A stretch of 5,283 bases of DNA from Neptunomonas sp. (GCA_004195305.1 SDWN01000223.1:1-5283), one strand, 5' to 3'. Counted from the stretch's first letter, positions 1 through 5,265 are shown. Made by a program: numbers and translations. The notes: generated by a model not told the origin, from the letters alone.

Positions 1-19
1 AGATGTGTATAAGAGACAG
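1..19 (+). other. Nextera/Tn5 mosaic-end adapter remnant (non-genomic)
   Basis: Bases 1-19 read AGATGTGTATAAGAGACAG, which is exactly the Tn5 transposase mosaic end used in Nextera tagmentation libraries. Its orientation, with the adapter 5' of the insert, is the one expected at the start of an untrimmed read. It is a library artefact at a contig end, not a biological transposon. Genomic sequence should be taken to begin at base 20. It adds false codons to the 3' side of the minus-strand gene that runs off this end. Confidence 0.96.
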
Positions 20-556
20 AAACTGGACGATCAACTTACGCTCCTCCAGCCACGAACCCAGCACCAGATAAAGCGACAGCACTATACTCATCAGTAACTG
101 CGCCGCATCCAATTCGCGGCTCCAGATCAGCACCAACGCAAAGAAATACCAGGGATGGCGCACCCAGCGGTGCCACCAACCGAGATGAAAGCGAGCCTGC
201 CGCTCCGGATCGCACTGCCGCTGACGCAGCTGGGCGGAGCCACTAAACTGGCTCAGATCGTAAATGCGCAGTGAAAAAGCAAACGCCAGCAGCGCCGCCA
301 GCGTCAGCCCATGCATCAGCCAGGCCCATGCACCCGTCCACTGCCACAACTTAGGGCCCGCGGCATAGGCTAATAGAATCACCACAGGAATCAGCAACAG
401 CACGGCGATCAGATTGAATAGCAACCTATAGTAACCCATAGCGGACGGCCAACGGCTCGCACACCAGGCTTTGCAGCTGAGCGAGGCCAGCCACGAGTGC
501 AGCGCGCAGTAACCGCACAGGTACAAACCCAGAAATAACAGTTCAGCAGCGACCAT
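20..556 (-). CDS. Isoprenylcysteine methyltransferase/NnrU-like membrane protein, 3' truncated
   Basis: The reading frame is open from ATG at 556 to the adapter junction at base 20, giving 179 residues with no stop, so the C-terminus is missing because the contig ends. The start is supported by AGAGGTG a few bases upstream. The protein is strongly hydrophobic, with likely membrane segments near residues 3-24, 45-66, 76-97 and 136-168. Family signatures seen are an N-terminal LHSWLAS, a YYRLLFNL stretch at 42-49, RHPWYF at 133-138 and LEERKL at 170-175. RHPxY and the following acidic EE pair are the conserved cofactor-side motifs of the ICMT-like integral membrane methyltransferases, a superfamily that also includes NnrU and methanethiol S-methyltransferase (MddA)-like proteins. 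An S-adenosylmethionine-dependent methyl transfer at the membrane is therefore likely; the substrate cannot be read from sequence. It lies 27 bp after the OsmC-family gene on the same strand, so the two are probably co-transcribed. By comparison with the family perhaps a few tens of residues are lost. Confidence 0.8.
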
Positions 557-583
557 CTGTCACCTCTGCCTGCATGCCGCCCG

Positions 584-1030
584 TCATCGCTGATCCACTA
601 ACTCATGCACCACAGTGGATGCCAGTTTGACGTTATCATGCAGCGGGCAGCGCTGGCATACCTGATCCAGAAACTCCGCTTTCTGGGCATCGGTCAAATC
701 GGCATCGATGCTGGCTTCGATCCTGATCTCGGTAAATCCGACCCGGTCATCGGAGGGTTTCCCCAGCAAGCCCGCGGGATTGAGATCGCCGGACGCGCTC
801 ACCTGCATGCCGCGCAGATCGATCTTCTGCTGCATCGCCGCAGTCCTGGCAATGGTACTGACACAGCCCGCCATGGTGAACAAAAACTGCTCCAGTGGCG
901 TCGGCCCCAGATCGGTCCCTCTGGCATTTTCAGGCTGGTCAATAGTCACTTTATGGCCGCGAATATCCGCGCTAATGGTATAACCCTCGGTCATCGAGGT
1001 GGATACAGAAACCGTTTTTAACTTAGCCAT
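584..1030 (-). CDS. OsmC/YhfA-family thiol peroxidase-like protein
   Basis: A 148-residue soluble protein of the usual OsmC-family length. It shows the family layout: an N-terminal beta region, ENARGTDLGPTPLEQFL at about 35-50, the helix containing TMAGC with Cys56, and CQRCPLHDN at 125-132. Cys56 and Cys128 match the peroxidatic/resolving pair of OsmC/Ohr proteins, and Arg37 and Glu47 occupy the positions that polarise the reactive thiol in characterised members. An additional Cys125 sits three residues before Cys128. Known family members reduce organic or inorganic hydroperoxides using dihydrolipoyl or similar thiol donors; the YhfA-like branch is less well characterised, so the exact substrate is uncertain. 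The ATG at 1030 has only a weak purine-rich site (AGAGAG) a few bases upstream. A convincing promoter lies at 1065-1093 on the same strand, and the methyltransferase-like gene follows 27 bp downstream, suggesting a two-gene operon. Confidence 0.92.
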   Translation of the reverse strand: MAKLKTVSVSTSMTEGYTISADIRGHKVTIDQPENARGTDLGPTPLEQFLFTMAGCVSTIARTAAMQQKIDLRGMQVSASGDLNPAGLLGKPSDDRVGFTEIRIEASIDADLTDAQKAEFLDQVCQRCPLHDNVKLASTVVHELVDQR

Positions 1031-1064
1031 ACTGCTCTCTGCCTAACAACAATAAGAAAAACTT

Positions 1065-1093
1065 AATATAAATAGATTACTTAGCGCGCTCAA
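1065..1093 (-). promoter_or_regulatory. Candidate sigma70 promoter of the OsmC-family gene
   Basis: On the minus strand, TTGAGC (1093-1088) and TATATT (1070-1065) are separated by exactly 17 bases, close to the sigma70 consensus. Transcription would start near 1058 and give a leader of about 28 bases before the ATG at 1030. The spacer contains the 8-bp palindrome AGCGCGCT (1083-1090), and the pair TTACT (1077-1081) / AGTAA (1106-1110) forms a loose dyad across the -35 box. Either could be a regulator site, but no specific regulator is recognised. Confidence 0.5.
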
Positions 1094-1324
1094 GTGGTTA
1101 ACGCGAGTAATCGTGTGCCGGCTTGCCTGAAAACAGCGCTGGCATCTGTCAAAAGGTCAGTGTAGAACAAGTTAACTCAAGATAACCAATTGAAACTAAT
1201 GATGTATATTAGCTAACACAGGTGAAAACATTATCCGAATAACGATACGCCTCAACCACCACAGAGACAGCGATGGCATACGCGTTTGCGAGAATAGATC
1301 GGGTTCAGCATGGATGACGCCTAC
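1094..1324. other. Gene-free intergenic stretch upstream of the OsmC gene
   Basis: There is no convincing reading frame on either strand. The stretch is more AT-rich between about 1150 and 1240 than the flanking genes and contains isolated promoter-like words, for example TTGACA on the minus strand at 1152-1147, but none has a partner box at proper spacing. No tRNA, riboswitch or coding remnant was recognised. Its right side leads into the hairpin repeat that starts near 1325. Confidence 0.5.
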
Positions 1325-1407
1325 CAACCTGCGGGTTGAAAAGCGACCCACAGGGATGTGGGAAGTGTCTTAAATGCAGGAGCAATTTCAGACCGACCCA
1401 CAGGGAT
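1325..1407. repeat. Chain of small hairpins with a duplicated 14-bp word (REP-like element)
   Basis: Three hairpins follow each other. CAACC/GGTTG with loop TGCG lies at 1325-1338. CCCACA/TGTGGG with loop GGGA lies at 1347-1362 and is perfect over 6 bp. GTCTTAAATGC/GCAATTTCAGAC with loop AGGA lies at 1367-1393, with one mismatch and one bulge. The word CGACCCACAGGGAT occurs identically at 1344-1357 and 1394-1407, a 50-bp period; the second copy lacks the right arm and so cannot fold. The layout resembles multi-hairpin intergenic repeats found in many copies in gammaproteobacterial genomes. The second word and half of the third hairpin lie inside the end of the regulator gene and encode its last residues and stop codon. 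Family membership needs other genomic copies, which this window does not show. Confidence 0.65.
1338..1362 (-). terminator. Possible weak intrinsic terminator of the regulator gene
   Basis: Read on the minus strand, the 6-bp stem CCCACA/TGTGGG with a four-base loop is followed by TCGCTTTTC, a short and interrupted T-run. It sits 26 bases after the regulator stop codon. The stem is short and the T-run poor, so termination would be weak. It coincides with the repeat element and may serve as an end-of-gene hairpin only incidentally. Confidence 0.25.
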
Positions 1408-3352
1408 CATGCAGCCGGTATCCCACTCCAGTTACGGTCTCAACTGAATTCGCCTGTTCACCTAGCTTGCGTCTTAAACCTCGGACCACAGCATCCACAA
1501 CATTACTACCACCTTCGTAGCTGGTCCCCCACACATTGTTTAAAAGCTCACCGCGAGAAACGGCTTTTCCCTTCCTATCAAGTAAATAGTGCATGACTCC
1601 AAATTCGAGCGGAGTGAGTGGCACCCGCCGATCACCCAGAATCAGCTCACGCGCCTCGATATTAAGTACCGAGGGGTACCGCTGGATACCGAGTTCTGCA
1701 GCCGCCAGCTCGGCCAGCCAGCCATCAACGGATGCAGGTCCAAAATCTAGCACGGCACTGTGATAAACCTGTCCATCCAGCGTCACCTCCTGCCCCTCCA
1801 GCACCTGAAAGCCTAACTTCTGCGCCACTGGAGCATAGGTGGACAAGTCGCACACCGTCAGATACACGCGCCTCAGATTCGGGCGCATCTCCATATAGGT
1901 ACGCTTGAGATCCAGCCACATAGCGGCCTGGCTATCGGAGGGCGCTTCACCATCAACCAAGCTTAGCCAGCGGCGGCAAAGCAGTGACTGCTGTTGCTGC
2001 GGCAGTGGATGAAGCTTCATATGCTCGAACCATTCACGGGTAATCGGGTCTTCCTGCAACCAGGCTGGCTCCACTTTATCGAAGTCAAGCTTGCAGCAGA
2101 TGCCTATCACCTGTCCGTCGGGACCGCGCACAATCGAAAAGGATTGCGGCATCCGTTTCCACCATTTTGAAAGATGCTGAGCAGCCTCAGTTCCTTCATG
2201 TCGCGTTATGATCAGCTCAATCCTATCGGAATCTGCGGCGCAGGCAGCTTCCACCGCTAGGCGATGCGTGCCACAAGGAAAAAAAGCTTCACGAATCACC
2301 GGGTTTTCGACCAGGTAGAGCATGTCTGCGGTATAACGCCACAGTTCTCGGCTACCGGCCGAGCCTACTTCGGTGCACAGCTGCCTCCAAGCCTCGCGCT
2401 GATAACTCCGGTATGACTCGGGATCCCGCGCTTGCAGAGAACTGGCAATGGCCTCGCGGACAACATCATGTACCACCAACCCATCACAACCGATGTCGAC
2501 AAATGGCAGCTCACATAAGCGTTCAAAGAGATCCGCAGGCGCTTGATCCGGGAACAGCACCCGCAGCAAGGACAGGGTCACGCGACGGGTCACCGAGATT
2601 GCTTCCAGGGCATTGCGGGTAACCGGTTCTCCAACATCGGCCAAAAACATTCGGGTCAGCGCTTCCAGCGAGCGCTGCAGGGAGGTCTCGTCCACCACAA
2701 GTTCAGGCCGCTCCCGATAAGCTGAGGCCGCCATTTGTAATGCCAGTGGATGCCCTTGGGCAAATCGGTTGATTCGACGAGCCGCTGCCGCTTCAATACC
2801 AAAGCGGCTAAGTAGGTCGGTGGCATCCCTATCAGGCAATGGTCCCAGAGCCAGAGTTTGGAACAGGCCACGCCAGCCTGGCGTGGTTTGCCAGACAGAC
2901 AAGGGGCGTTCACGGCCAAAGAAGAAAACCCGGACATTGTCCGGCAAGGCAGGTATGAAAACCTGCCGTAACCAGCTATCCATAAGCCGGAATACTTCAT
3001 AGGTATCAAGCGCCAAGATCACTTGGGCGCCTAATCCTTCAAGCCGAATACAGACCTCCGCCAACGAAGTGGCTGTAATGCCAATGTCTGCACTCAATGT
3101 CTGAAGCAACCCCTGAGCGGTCGGTTCAATTGCTCGGCAATCCAACTGCAGCACCGTCGCACCCTTAGTGCGCATCTGACAAGAGAATATGTCGAGCAAT
3201 GTACTCTTGCCGATACCCGCGATACCAAAAACGTGAACCACACGCGGCCCATCTTCCTCTAGAACAGTGCTAAGCAGGGCTAGTTCAGTGGGGCGGGCAA
3301 CGAGGTCTTTGCTGGCCTGTCGAGTTAGCAAGTCAGCAATCGGCTGGGGCAT
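1388..3352 (-). CDS. STAND ATPase - GNAT-like - OmpR-type winged-helix transcription regulator
   Basis: A 654-residue soluble protein. Residues 15-300 form a STAND-type NTPase: Walker A GIAGIGKST at 43-51, a Walker B-like strand VILALD at 111-116, an arginine-containing GRER at 146-149 and the characteristic GHPLAL at 200-205. Residues about 375-540 resemble a GNAT fold: an ELIITRHEG start, a conserved VRGPDGQVIGICC strand pair at 408-420, and a late RRVYLTVCDLSTYAPVAQKLGF segment at 494-515. Residues 562-647 are an OmpR/PhoB-type winged helix, with LTPLEFGVMHYLL, SRGELLNNVW and a VVRGLRRKL recognition helix ending in VTGVGYRL. There is no receiver domain. By family knowledge STAND proteins are ligand- and ATP-dependent switches, so this should be a one-component sensor-regulator. 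The start at 3352 has AGAGGA 7 bases upstream. It is divergent from the DUF1326-DUF2182 operon, its likely target. The last six residues, DPCGSV, are encoded by a repeat element. The GNAT assignment is the least certain part, and its catalytic state is unknown. Confidence 0.9.
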   Translation of the reverse strand: MPQPIADLLTRQASKDLVARPTELALLSTVLEEDGPRVVHVFGIAGIGKSTLLDIFSCQMRTKGATVLQLDCRAIEPTAQGLLQTLSADIGITATSLAEVCIRLEGLGAQVILALDTYEVFRLMDSWLRQVFIPALPDNVRVFFFGRERPLSVWQTTPGWRGLFQTLALGPLPDRDATDLLSRFGIEAAAARRINRFAQGHPLALQMAASAYRERPELVVDETSLQRSLEALTRMFLADVGEPVTRNALEAISVTRRVTLSLLRVLFPDQAPADLFERLCELPFVDIGCDGLVVHDVVREAIASSLQARDPESYRSYQREAWRQLCTEVGSAGSRELWRYTADMLYLVENPVIREAFFPCGTHRLAVEAACAADSDRIELIITRHEGTEAAQHLSKWWKRMPQSFSIVRGPDGQVIGICCKLDFDKVEPAWLQEDPITREWFEHMKLHPLPQQQQSLLCRRWLSLVDGEAPSDSQAAMWLDLKRTYMEMRPNLRRVYLTVCDLSTYAPVAQKLGFQVLEGQEVTLDGQVYHSAVLDFGPASVDGWLAELAAAELGIQRYPSVLNIEARELILGDRRVPLTPLEFGVMHYLLDRKGKAVSRGELLNNVWGTSYEGGSNVVDAVVRGLRRKLGEQANSVETVTGVGYRLHDPCGSV

Positions 3353-3359
3353 TAATCAG

Positions 3360-3365
3360 TCCTCT
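3360..3365 (-). promoter_or_regulatory. Ribosome binding site of the regulator gene
   Basis: The minus strand reads AGAGGA, then 7 bases, then ATG at 3352. This supports that start and agrees with the protein beginning shortly before the ATPase domain. A possible -10 box, TAATAT, lies at 3378-3373 on the minus strand, but without a good -35 box; it would leave a very short leader. Confidence 0.7.
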
Positions 3366-3400
3366 CGTGAATATATTAACGACTATCATCTGAACATGTG

Positions 3401-3419
3401 TTGATGCCTTCCGCATCAA
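3401..3419. promoter_or_regulatory. Perfect 7-bp inverted repeat in the divergent promoter region
   Basis: TTGATGC (3401-3407) and GCATCAA (3413-3419) are perfect inverted arms around a 5-base centre, CTTCC. It lies about 50 bp upstream of the regulator ATG and about 170 bp upstream of the DUF1326 ATG. There is no T-run after it on either strand, so a terminator is unlikely. A binding site for a dimeric regulator is the better guess; which protein would bind is unknown. Confidence 0.45.
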
Positions 3420-3474
3420 GGACTCATTTATAAGCATTCTAAGTACAGCACAAGCCCCGCTATCCCACCTTGTC

Positions 3475-3495
3475 AAATTCTCATTAAATTCTCAT
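3475..3495. promoter_or_regulatory. Candidate operator: two 10-bp direct repeats at 11-bp spacing
   Basis: AAATTCTCAT occurs at 3475-3484 and again, identically, at 3486-3495, giving a repeat period of 11 bp, about one helical turn. OmpR/PhoB-type winged-helix proteins characteristically bind head-to-tail direct repeats with this period. The adjacent divergent gene encodes a protein with exactly such a domain, and the site ends 15 bp upstream of the candidate -35 of the DUF1326 operon, a sensible activator position. The assignment of regulator to site is inference. Confidence 0.6.
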
Positions 3496-3510
3496 CTCCT
3501 CTTCACCCCC

Positions 3511-3537
3511 TTGCCAACACCCCGTGCTAAATAATAT
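3511..3537 (+). promoter_or_regulatory. Candidate promoter of the DUF1326-DUF2182 operon
   Basis: TTGCCA at 3511-3516 and TAATAT at 3532-3537 are separated by 15 bases, shorter than the ideal 17, which fits a promoter needing an activator. The AT-rich box TAAATAATAT is the only clear melting region upstream of the gene. The leader would be about 45 bases long. The -10 region lies in the loop of the inverted repeat at 3521-3544. Confidence 0.4.
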
Positions 3538-3544
3538 GCACGGG
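3521..3544. promoter_or_regulatory. Perfect inverted repeat spanning the likely -10 box
   Basis: CCCGTGC (3521-3527) and GCACGGG (3538-3544) are perfect 7-bp inverted arms flanking the 10-base AT-only centre TAAATAATAT. The GC-rich arms around an AT-only core that carries the probable -10 hexamer look like an operator placed to block or distort the promoter. There is no T-run, so it is unlikely to be a terminator. It could alternatively form a hairpin if transcription started further upstream. Confidence 0.5.
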
Positions 3545-3573
3545 AAGAAAATCCCCGACGGATATTCAACGAC

Positions 3574-3581
3574 AGAGGAAG
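3574..3581 (+). promoter_or_regulatory. Ribosome binding site of the DUF1326 gene
   Basis: AGAGGAAG ends 7 bases before the ATG at 3589 and is the only good purine-rich site in the region, fixing this start. Confidence 0.7.
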
Positions 3582-3588
3582 AATCATT

Positions 3589-4194
3589 ATGACAAGTGAA
3601 TGGAACTTAAGTGGCCAGTACCTGGAAAGCTGCTCTTGTAAGGAGGCCTGCCCTTGCGTGTTTATGGGTAAGCCTACTGAAGGAAACTGCACCGCGCTGG
3701 TCGGGTGGCACGTTGATGAGGGGCATCTCGGCAGCACACGCCTCGACGGCCTCAACGTCGTGGTAGCCCTGGATTCTCCAGGACATATGGCCGACGGCGA
3801 CTGGAAGGTGGTGTTATATGTGGATCAGACTGCTGATGAGCACCAGCGTGAGGCATTGACTGGTATTTTTGGAGGTAAACTCGGCGGTCATCCCGCCTTA
3901 CTGGCAGGTTTTATTGGCGAGGTTCTGGGAATGGAGTACCTTCCCATAAACTTCGAGGCTACCGACGGACAGCGGCAATTCAAGATCGGCAAGGTTGCAG
4001 AGACAACAGTGGGGGCGATTGAAGGACAAGACGGTAACCTAGTAACGCTATCTAACCACCCATTGGCCGTCGCACCAGGGCAGACGCTGGTGGTGGCAAA
4101 GTCTGATTCGCTACGACATGAAGCCTATGGATTGAATTTTGAATTCAACGACCGAATGGCCTACTACTCCCCCTTTTCCTATACCAACACTTAA
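3589..4194 (+). CDS. DUF1326 family protein, cysteine-rich N-terminus
   Basis: A 201-residue protein with no signal peptide or membrane segment, so probably cytoplasmic. It begins with a typical DUF1326 strand (WNLSGQYLESCSC) and carries a dense cysteine cluster: Cys15, Cys17, Cys21, Cys23 in CSCKEACPC, then Met26 and Cys34. Other conserved-looking parts are SPGHMADGDWKV at 63-73, GGHPALLAGFIGEVLG at 99-114 and the C-terminal NHPLAVAPGQTL with a final YYSPFSY. The family has no established biochemical function that I know of. The cysteine arrangement suggests binding of a soft metal ion, or thiol redox chemistry; this is inference. It is the first gene of an operon with a DUF2182 membrane protein 16 bp downstream, a pairing I recall as recurrent, and it is divergent from the STAND-GNAT-wHTH regulator. 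Confidence 0.9.
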   Translation: MTSEWNLSGQYLESCSCKEACPCVFMGKPTEGNCTALVGWHVDEGHLGSTRLDGLNVVVALDSPGHMADGDWKVVLYVDQTADEHQREALTGIFGGKLGGHPALLAGFIGEVLGMEYLPINFEATDGQRQFKIGKVAETTVGAIEGQDGNLVTLSNHPLAVAPGQTLVVAKSDSLRHEAYGLNFEFNDRMAYYSPFSYTNT

Positions 4195-4197
4195 TGC

Positions 4198-4203
4198 GGG
4201 AGA
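4198..4203 (+). promoter_or_regulatory. Ribosome binding site deciding the DUF2182 start
   Basis: GGGAGA lies 7 bases before the ATG at 4211. The same frame is open from an earlier ATG at 4139, but that one lies inside the DUF1326 gene, has no ribosome site, and would add a 24-residue proline-rich tail with no family resemblance. The start at 4211 is preferred. Confidence 0.7.
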
Positions 4204-4210
4204 AATAGCC

Positions 4211-4972
4211 ATGGCTACACAGACTATGCAGTCAGTGATGCGTAGGGACCGAATAATTATCGGGGTTAGTATCGCTATTATGGCTCTGCTCGGCTGGGCC
4301 TATCTGGTACAAATGACGGCAGCATCAGGACAGGCCATGGCGATGTCCTCGCACGCCAGCTGGAATTGGCAGACGGTGGGACTGAACACAATGATGTGGA
4401 GTGTCATGATGGTGGCTATGATGCTGCCTACGGCAAGTCCGATGATTATGAGTTTCTCCCGCGTACACCATCAGCAGCAGGCTGGAACAGCAATGCTATC
4501 CACCGCTGTCTTTATTGCAGGCTACCTGAGCATTTGGTGTGCCTTCAGTGTCATAGCAGCCATTAGTCAGGTTGTTTTGCACAACTCAGACTTACTCTCT
4601 TCGCCTATGGGTAAGACCGGGCCGTTGCTGGGCGCTGGGTTGATGATCATAGCCGGTGCATTTCACTGGAGCCCACTTAAGGAGGCCTGCCTTGACAAGT
4701 GCCGCTCGCCGTTGAGTTTCTTACTCTTAGAATGGCGCAAAGGAAAACGGGGGGCATTCATCATGGGCTTGCGCCACGGTGTCTTTTGTATGGGGTGCTG
4801 CTGGGCATTAATGCTACTGATGTTTGTAGGAGGGGTGATGAACCTCGCCTGGATGGCCTTACTGGCGGTCTATATGCTTTTAGAAAAAGTTATACCCCAT
4901 GGGCAACAGTTCAGCCGAGCCTCAGGTCTTATGCTTATCATGGTCGGTGGCTGGATCTTACTAGATGCCTGA
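4211..4972 (+). CDS. DUF2182 family predicted metal-binding integral membrane protein
   Basis: A 253-residue polytopic protein with hydrophobic segments at about 15-36, 56-80, 93-121, 137-152, 183-207 (containing the cysteine cluster), 209-225 and 237-252. Family signatures are MMWSVMMVAMMLPTASPM at 61-78, FHWSPLKEACLDKCRSPLSF at 151-170, GLRHGVFCMGCCWALM at 186-201, NLAWM at 211-215 and EKVIPHG at 225-231. Potential ligands are Cys160/Cys164, Cys193/Cys196/Cys197, His152, His189, His230 and many methionines, with seven within 61-80. The family (COG5486) is catalogued as a predicted metal-binding membrane protein; the transported or bound species is not established. Gene order and the 16-bp gap show translation from the same mRNA as the DUF1326 gene. 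A role as the membrane partner of that soluble cysteine-rich protein, for example in handling a thiophilic metal, is inference. Confidence 0.92.
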   Translation: MATQTMQSVMRRDRIIIGVSIAIMALLGWAYLVQMTAASGQAMAMSSHASWNWQTVGLNTMMWSVMMVAMMLPTASPMIMSFSRVHHQQQAGTAMLSTAVFIAGYLSIWCAFSVIAAISQVVLHNSDLLSSPMGKTGPLLGAGLMIIAGAFHWSPLKEACLDKCRSPLSFLLLEWRKGKRGAFIMGLRHGVFCMGCCWALMLLMFVGGVMNLAWMALLAVYMLLEKVIPHGQQFSRASGLMLIMVGGWILLDA

Positions 4973-5223
4973 ATTGGTGAGGCTCGAAGGTCAGCTTTAG
5001 GTCGTTAAGATTCCGAGTAAGCCACTTCAATCGGTGTTTGGTATACCGAAAAGTCACAACTACCGCCGCTAGGCGGCGCTCAGAATTACCAAATTAGCGT
5101 CCGCTTTATTCGATGTTTAATCGCCAGGTTAATAGAACCACCTCGATTCAGGAAAATCATAATTGGTGATTATTGAGAATACTATGAACTGAGTACTCCT
5201 ATGGGGTCGAATTTTTTCAGCAG
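4973..5223. other. Gene-free region downstream of the DUF2182 gene
   Basis: No reading frame of convincing length or composition is present on either strand. A nested hairpin lies at 5037-5093. A weak stem ACTCC/GGGGT (5195-5199/5203-5207) followed by a run of six T at 5212-5217 is the only terminator-like element for plus-strand transcription, and it sits about 220 bases after the operon. No tRNA or attachment site was recognised. Confidence 0.45.
5037..5093. repeat. Nested inverted repeat with GC-rich hairpin core
   Basis: Outer arms TTTGGTA (5037-5043) and TACCAAA (5087-5093) are perfect inverted copies. Inside lies CGCCGC/GCGGCG (5064-5069/5073-5078) with a three-base loop. A further short stem, TCGGT/ACCGA (5031-5035/5045-5049), competes with the outer left arm. 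No T-run follows the core, so a standard intrinsic terminator is unlikely; it may be an mRNA 3' end structure or a recombination remnant. It does not show integron attC core sites. Confidence 0.4.
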
Positions 5224-5265
5224 CCATTTCAACAAGCCCATTTCAACAAGCCCATTTCAACAAGC
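5224..5265. repeat. Three perfect tandem copies of a 14-bp unit
   Basis: CCATTTCAACAAGC occurs at 5224-5237, 5238-5251 and 5252-5265 with no differences. The preceding TTTCAGCAGCC looks like a degenerate fourth copy. The unit length is not a multiple of three and no reading frame supports coding. The array lies 18 bases from the end of the sequence, so its copy number depends on a short-read assembly and may be wrong. Confidence 0.85.

Noticed and set aside
1..19. Natural transposon end (Tn5)
   Set aside because: The sequence is the engineered mosaic end used in library preparation and sits exactly at the first base, with no transposase or target duplication.
605..1021. Plus-strand reading frame of 138 codons opposite the OsmC-family gene
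   Set aside because: It is antisense to a clear OsmC-family gene, has no family resemblance and no ribosome site; it is a shadow frame.
1147..1152. Minus-strand TTGACA as a -35 box
   Set aside because: No acceptable -10 hexamer lies 16-18 bases downstream; the TTGAGC/TATATT pair nearer the gene is much better.
1344..1407. CRISPR-like repeat pair
   Set aside because: There are only two copies of a 14-bp word, and the intervening sequence is itself a hairpin; no array or cas genes are present.
1336..1596. Plus-strand reading frame of 86 codons across the hairpin repeat and the end of the regulator gene
   Set aside because: It begins in the repeat element and runs antisense to the winged-helix coding region, and its translation has no recognisable domain.
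2656..3009. Minus-strand 117-codon frame inside the regulator gene
   Set aside because: It overlaps the ATPase-domain coding sequence in another frame, and the Walker and GHPLAL motifs are only in the longer frame.
3492..3755. Minus-strand 87-codon frame across the promoter and start of the DUF1326 gene
   Set aside because: It covers the promoter elements and is antisense to the cysteine cluster; no ribosome site or family match is visible.
4139..4210. Upstream in-frame ATG extending the DUF2182 protein by 24 residues
   Set aside because: It lies inside the DUF1326 gene, lacks a ribosome site, and the extension does not look like the family; the ATG at 4211 has GGGAGA at proper spacing.
5031..5093. 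Integron attC site
   Set aside because: The paired core sites required for attC (RYYYAAC and GTTRRRY) are absent at the ends of the inverted repeat.
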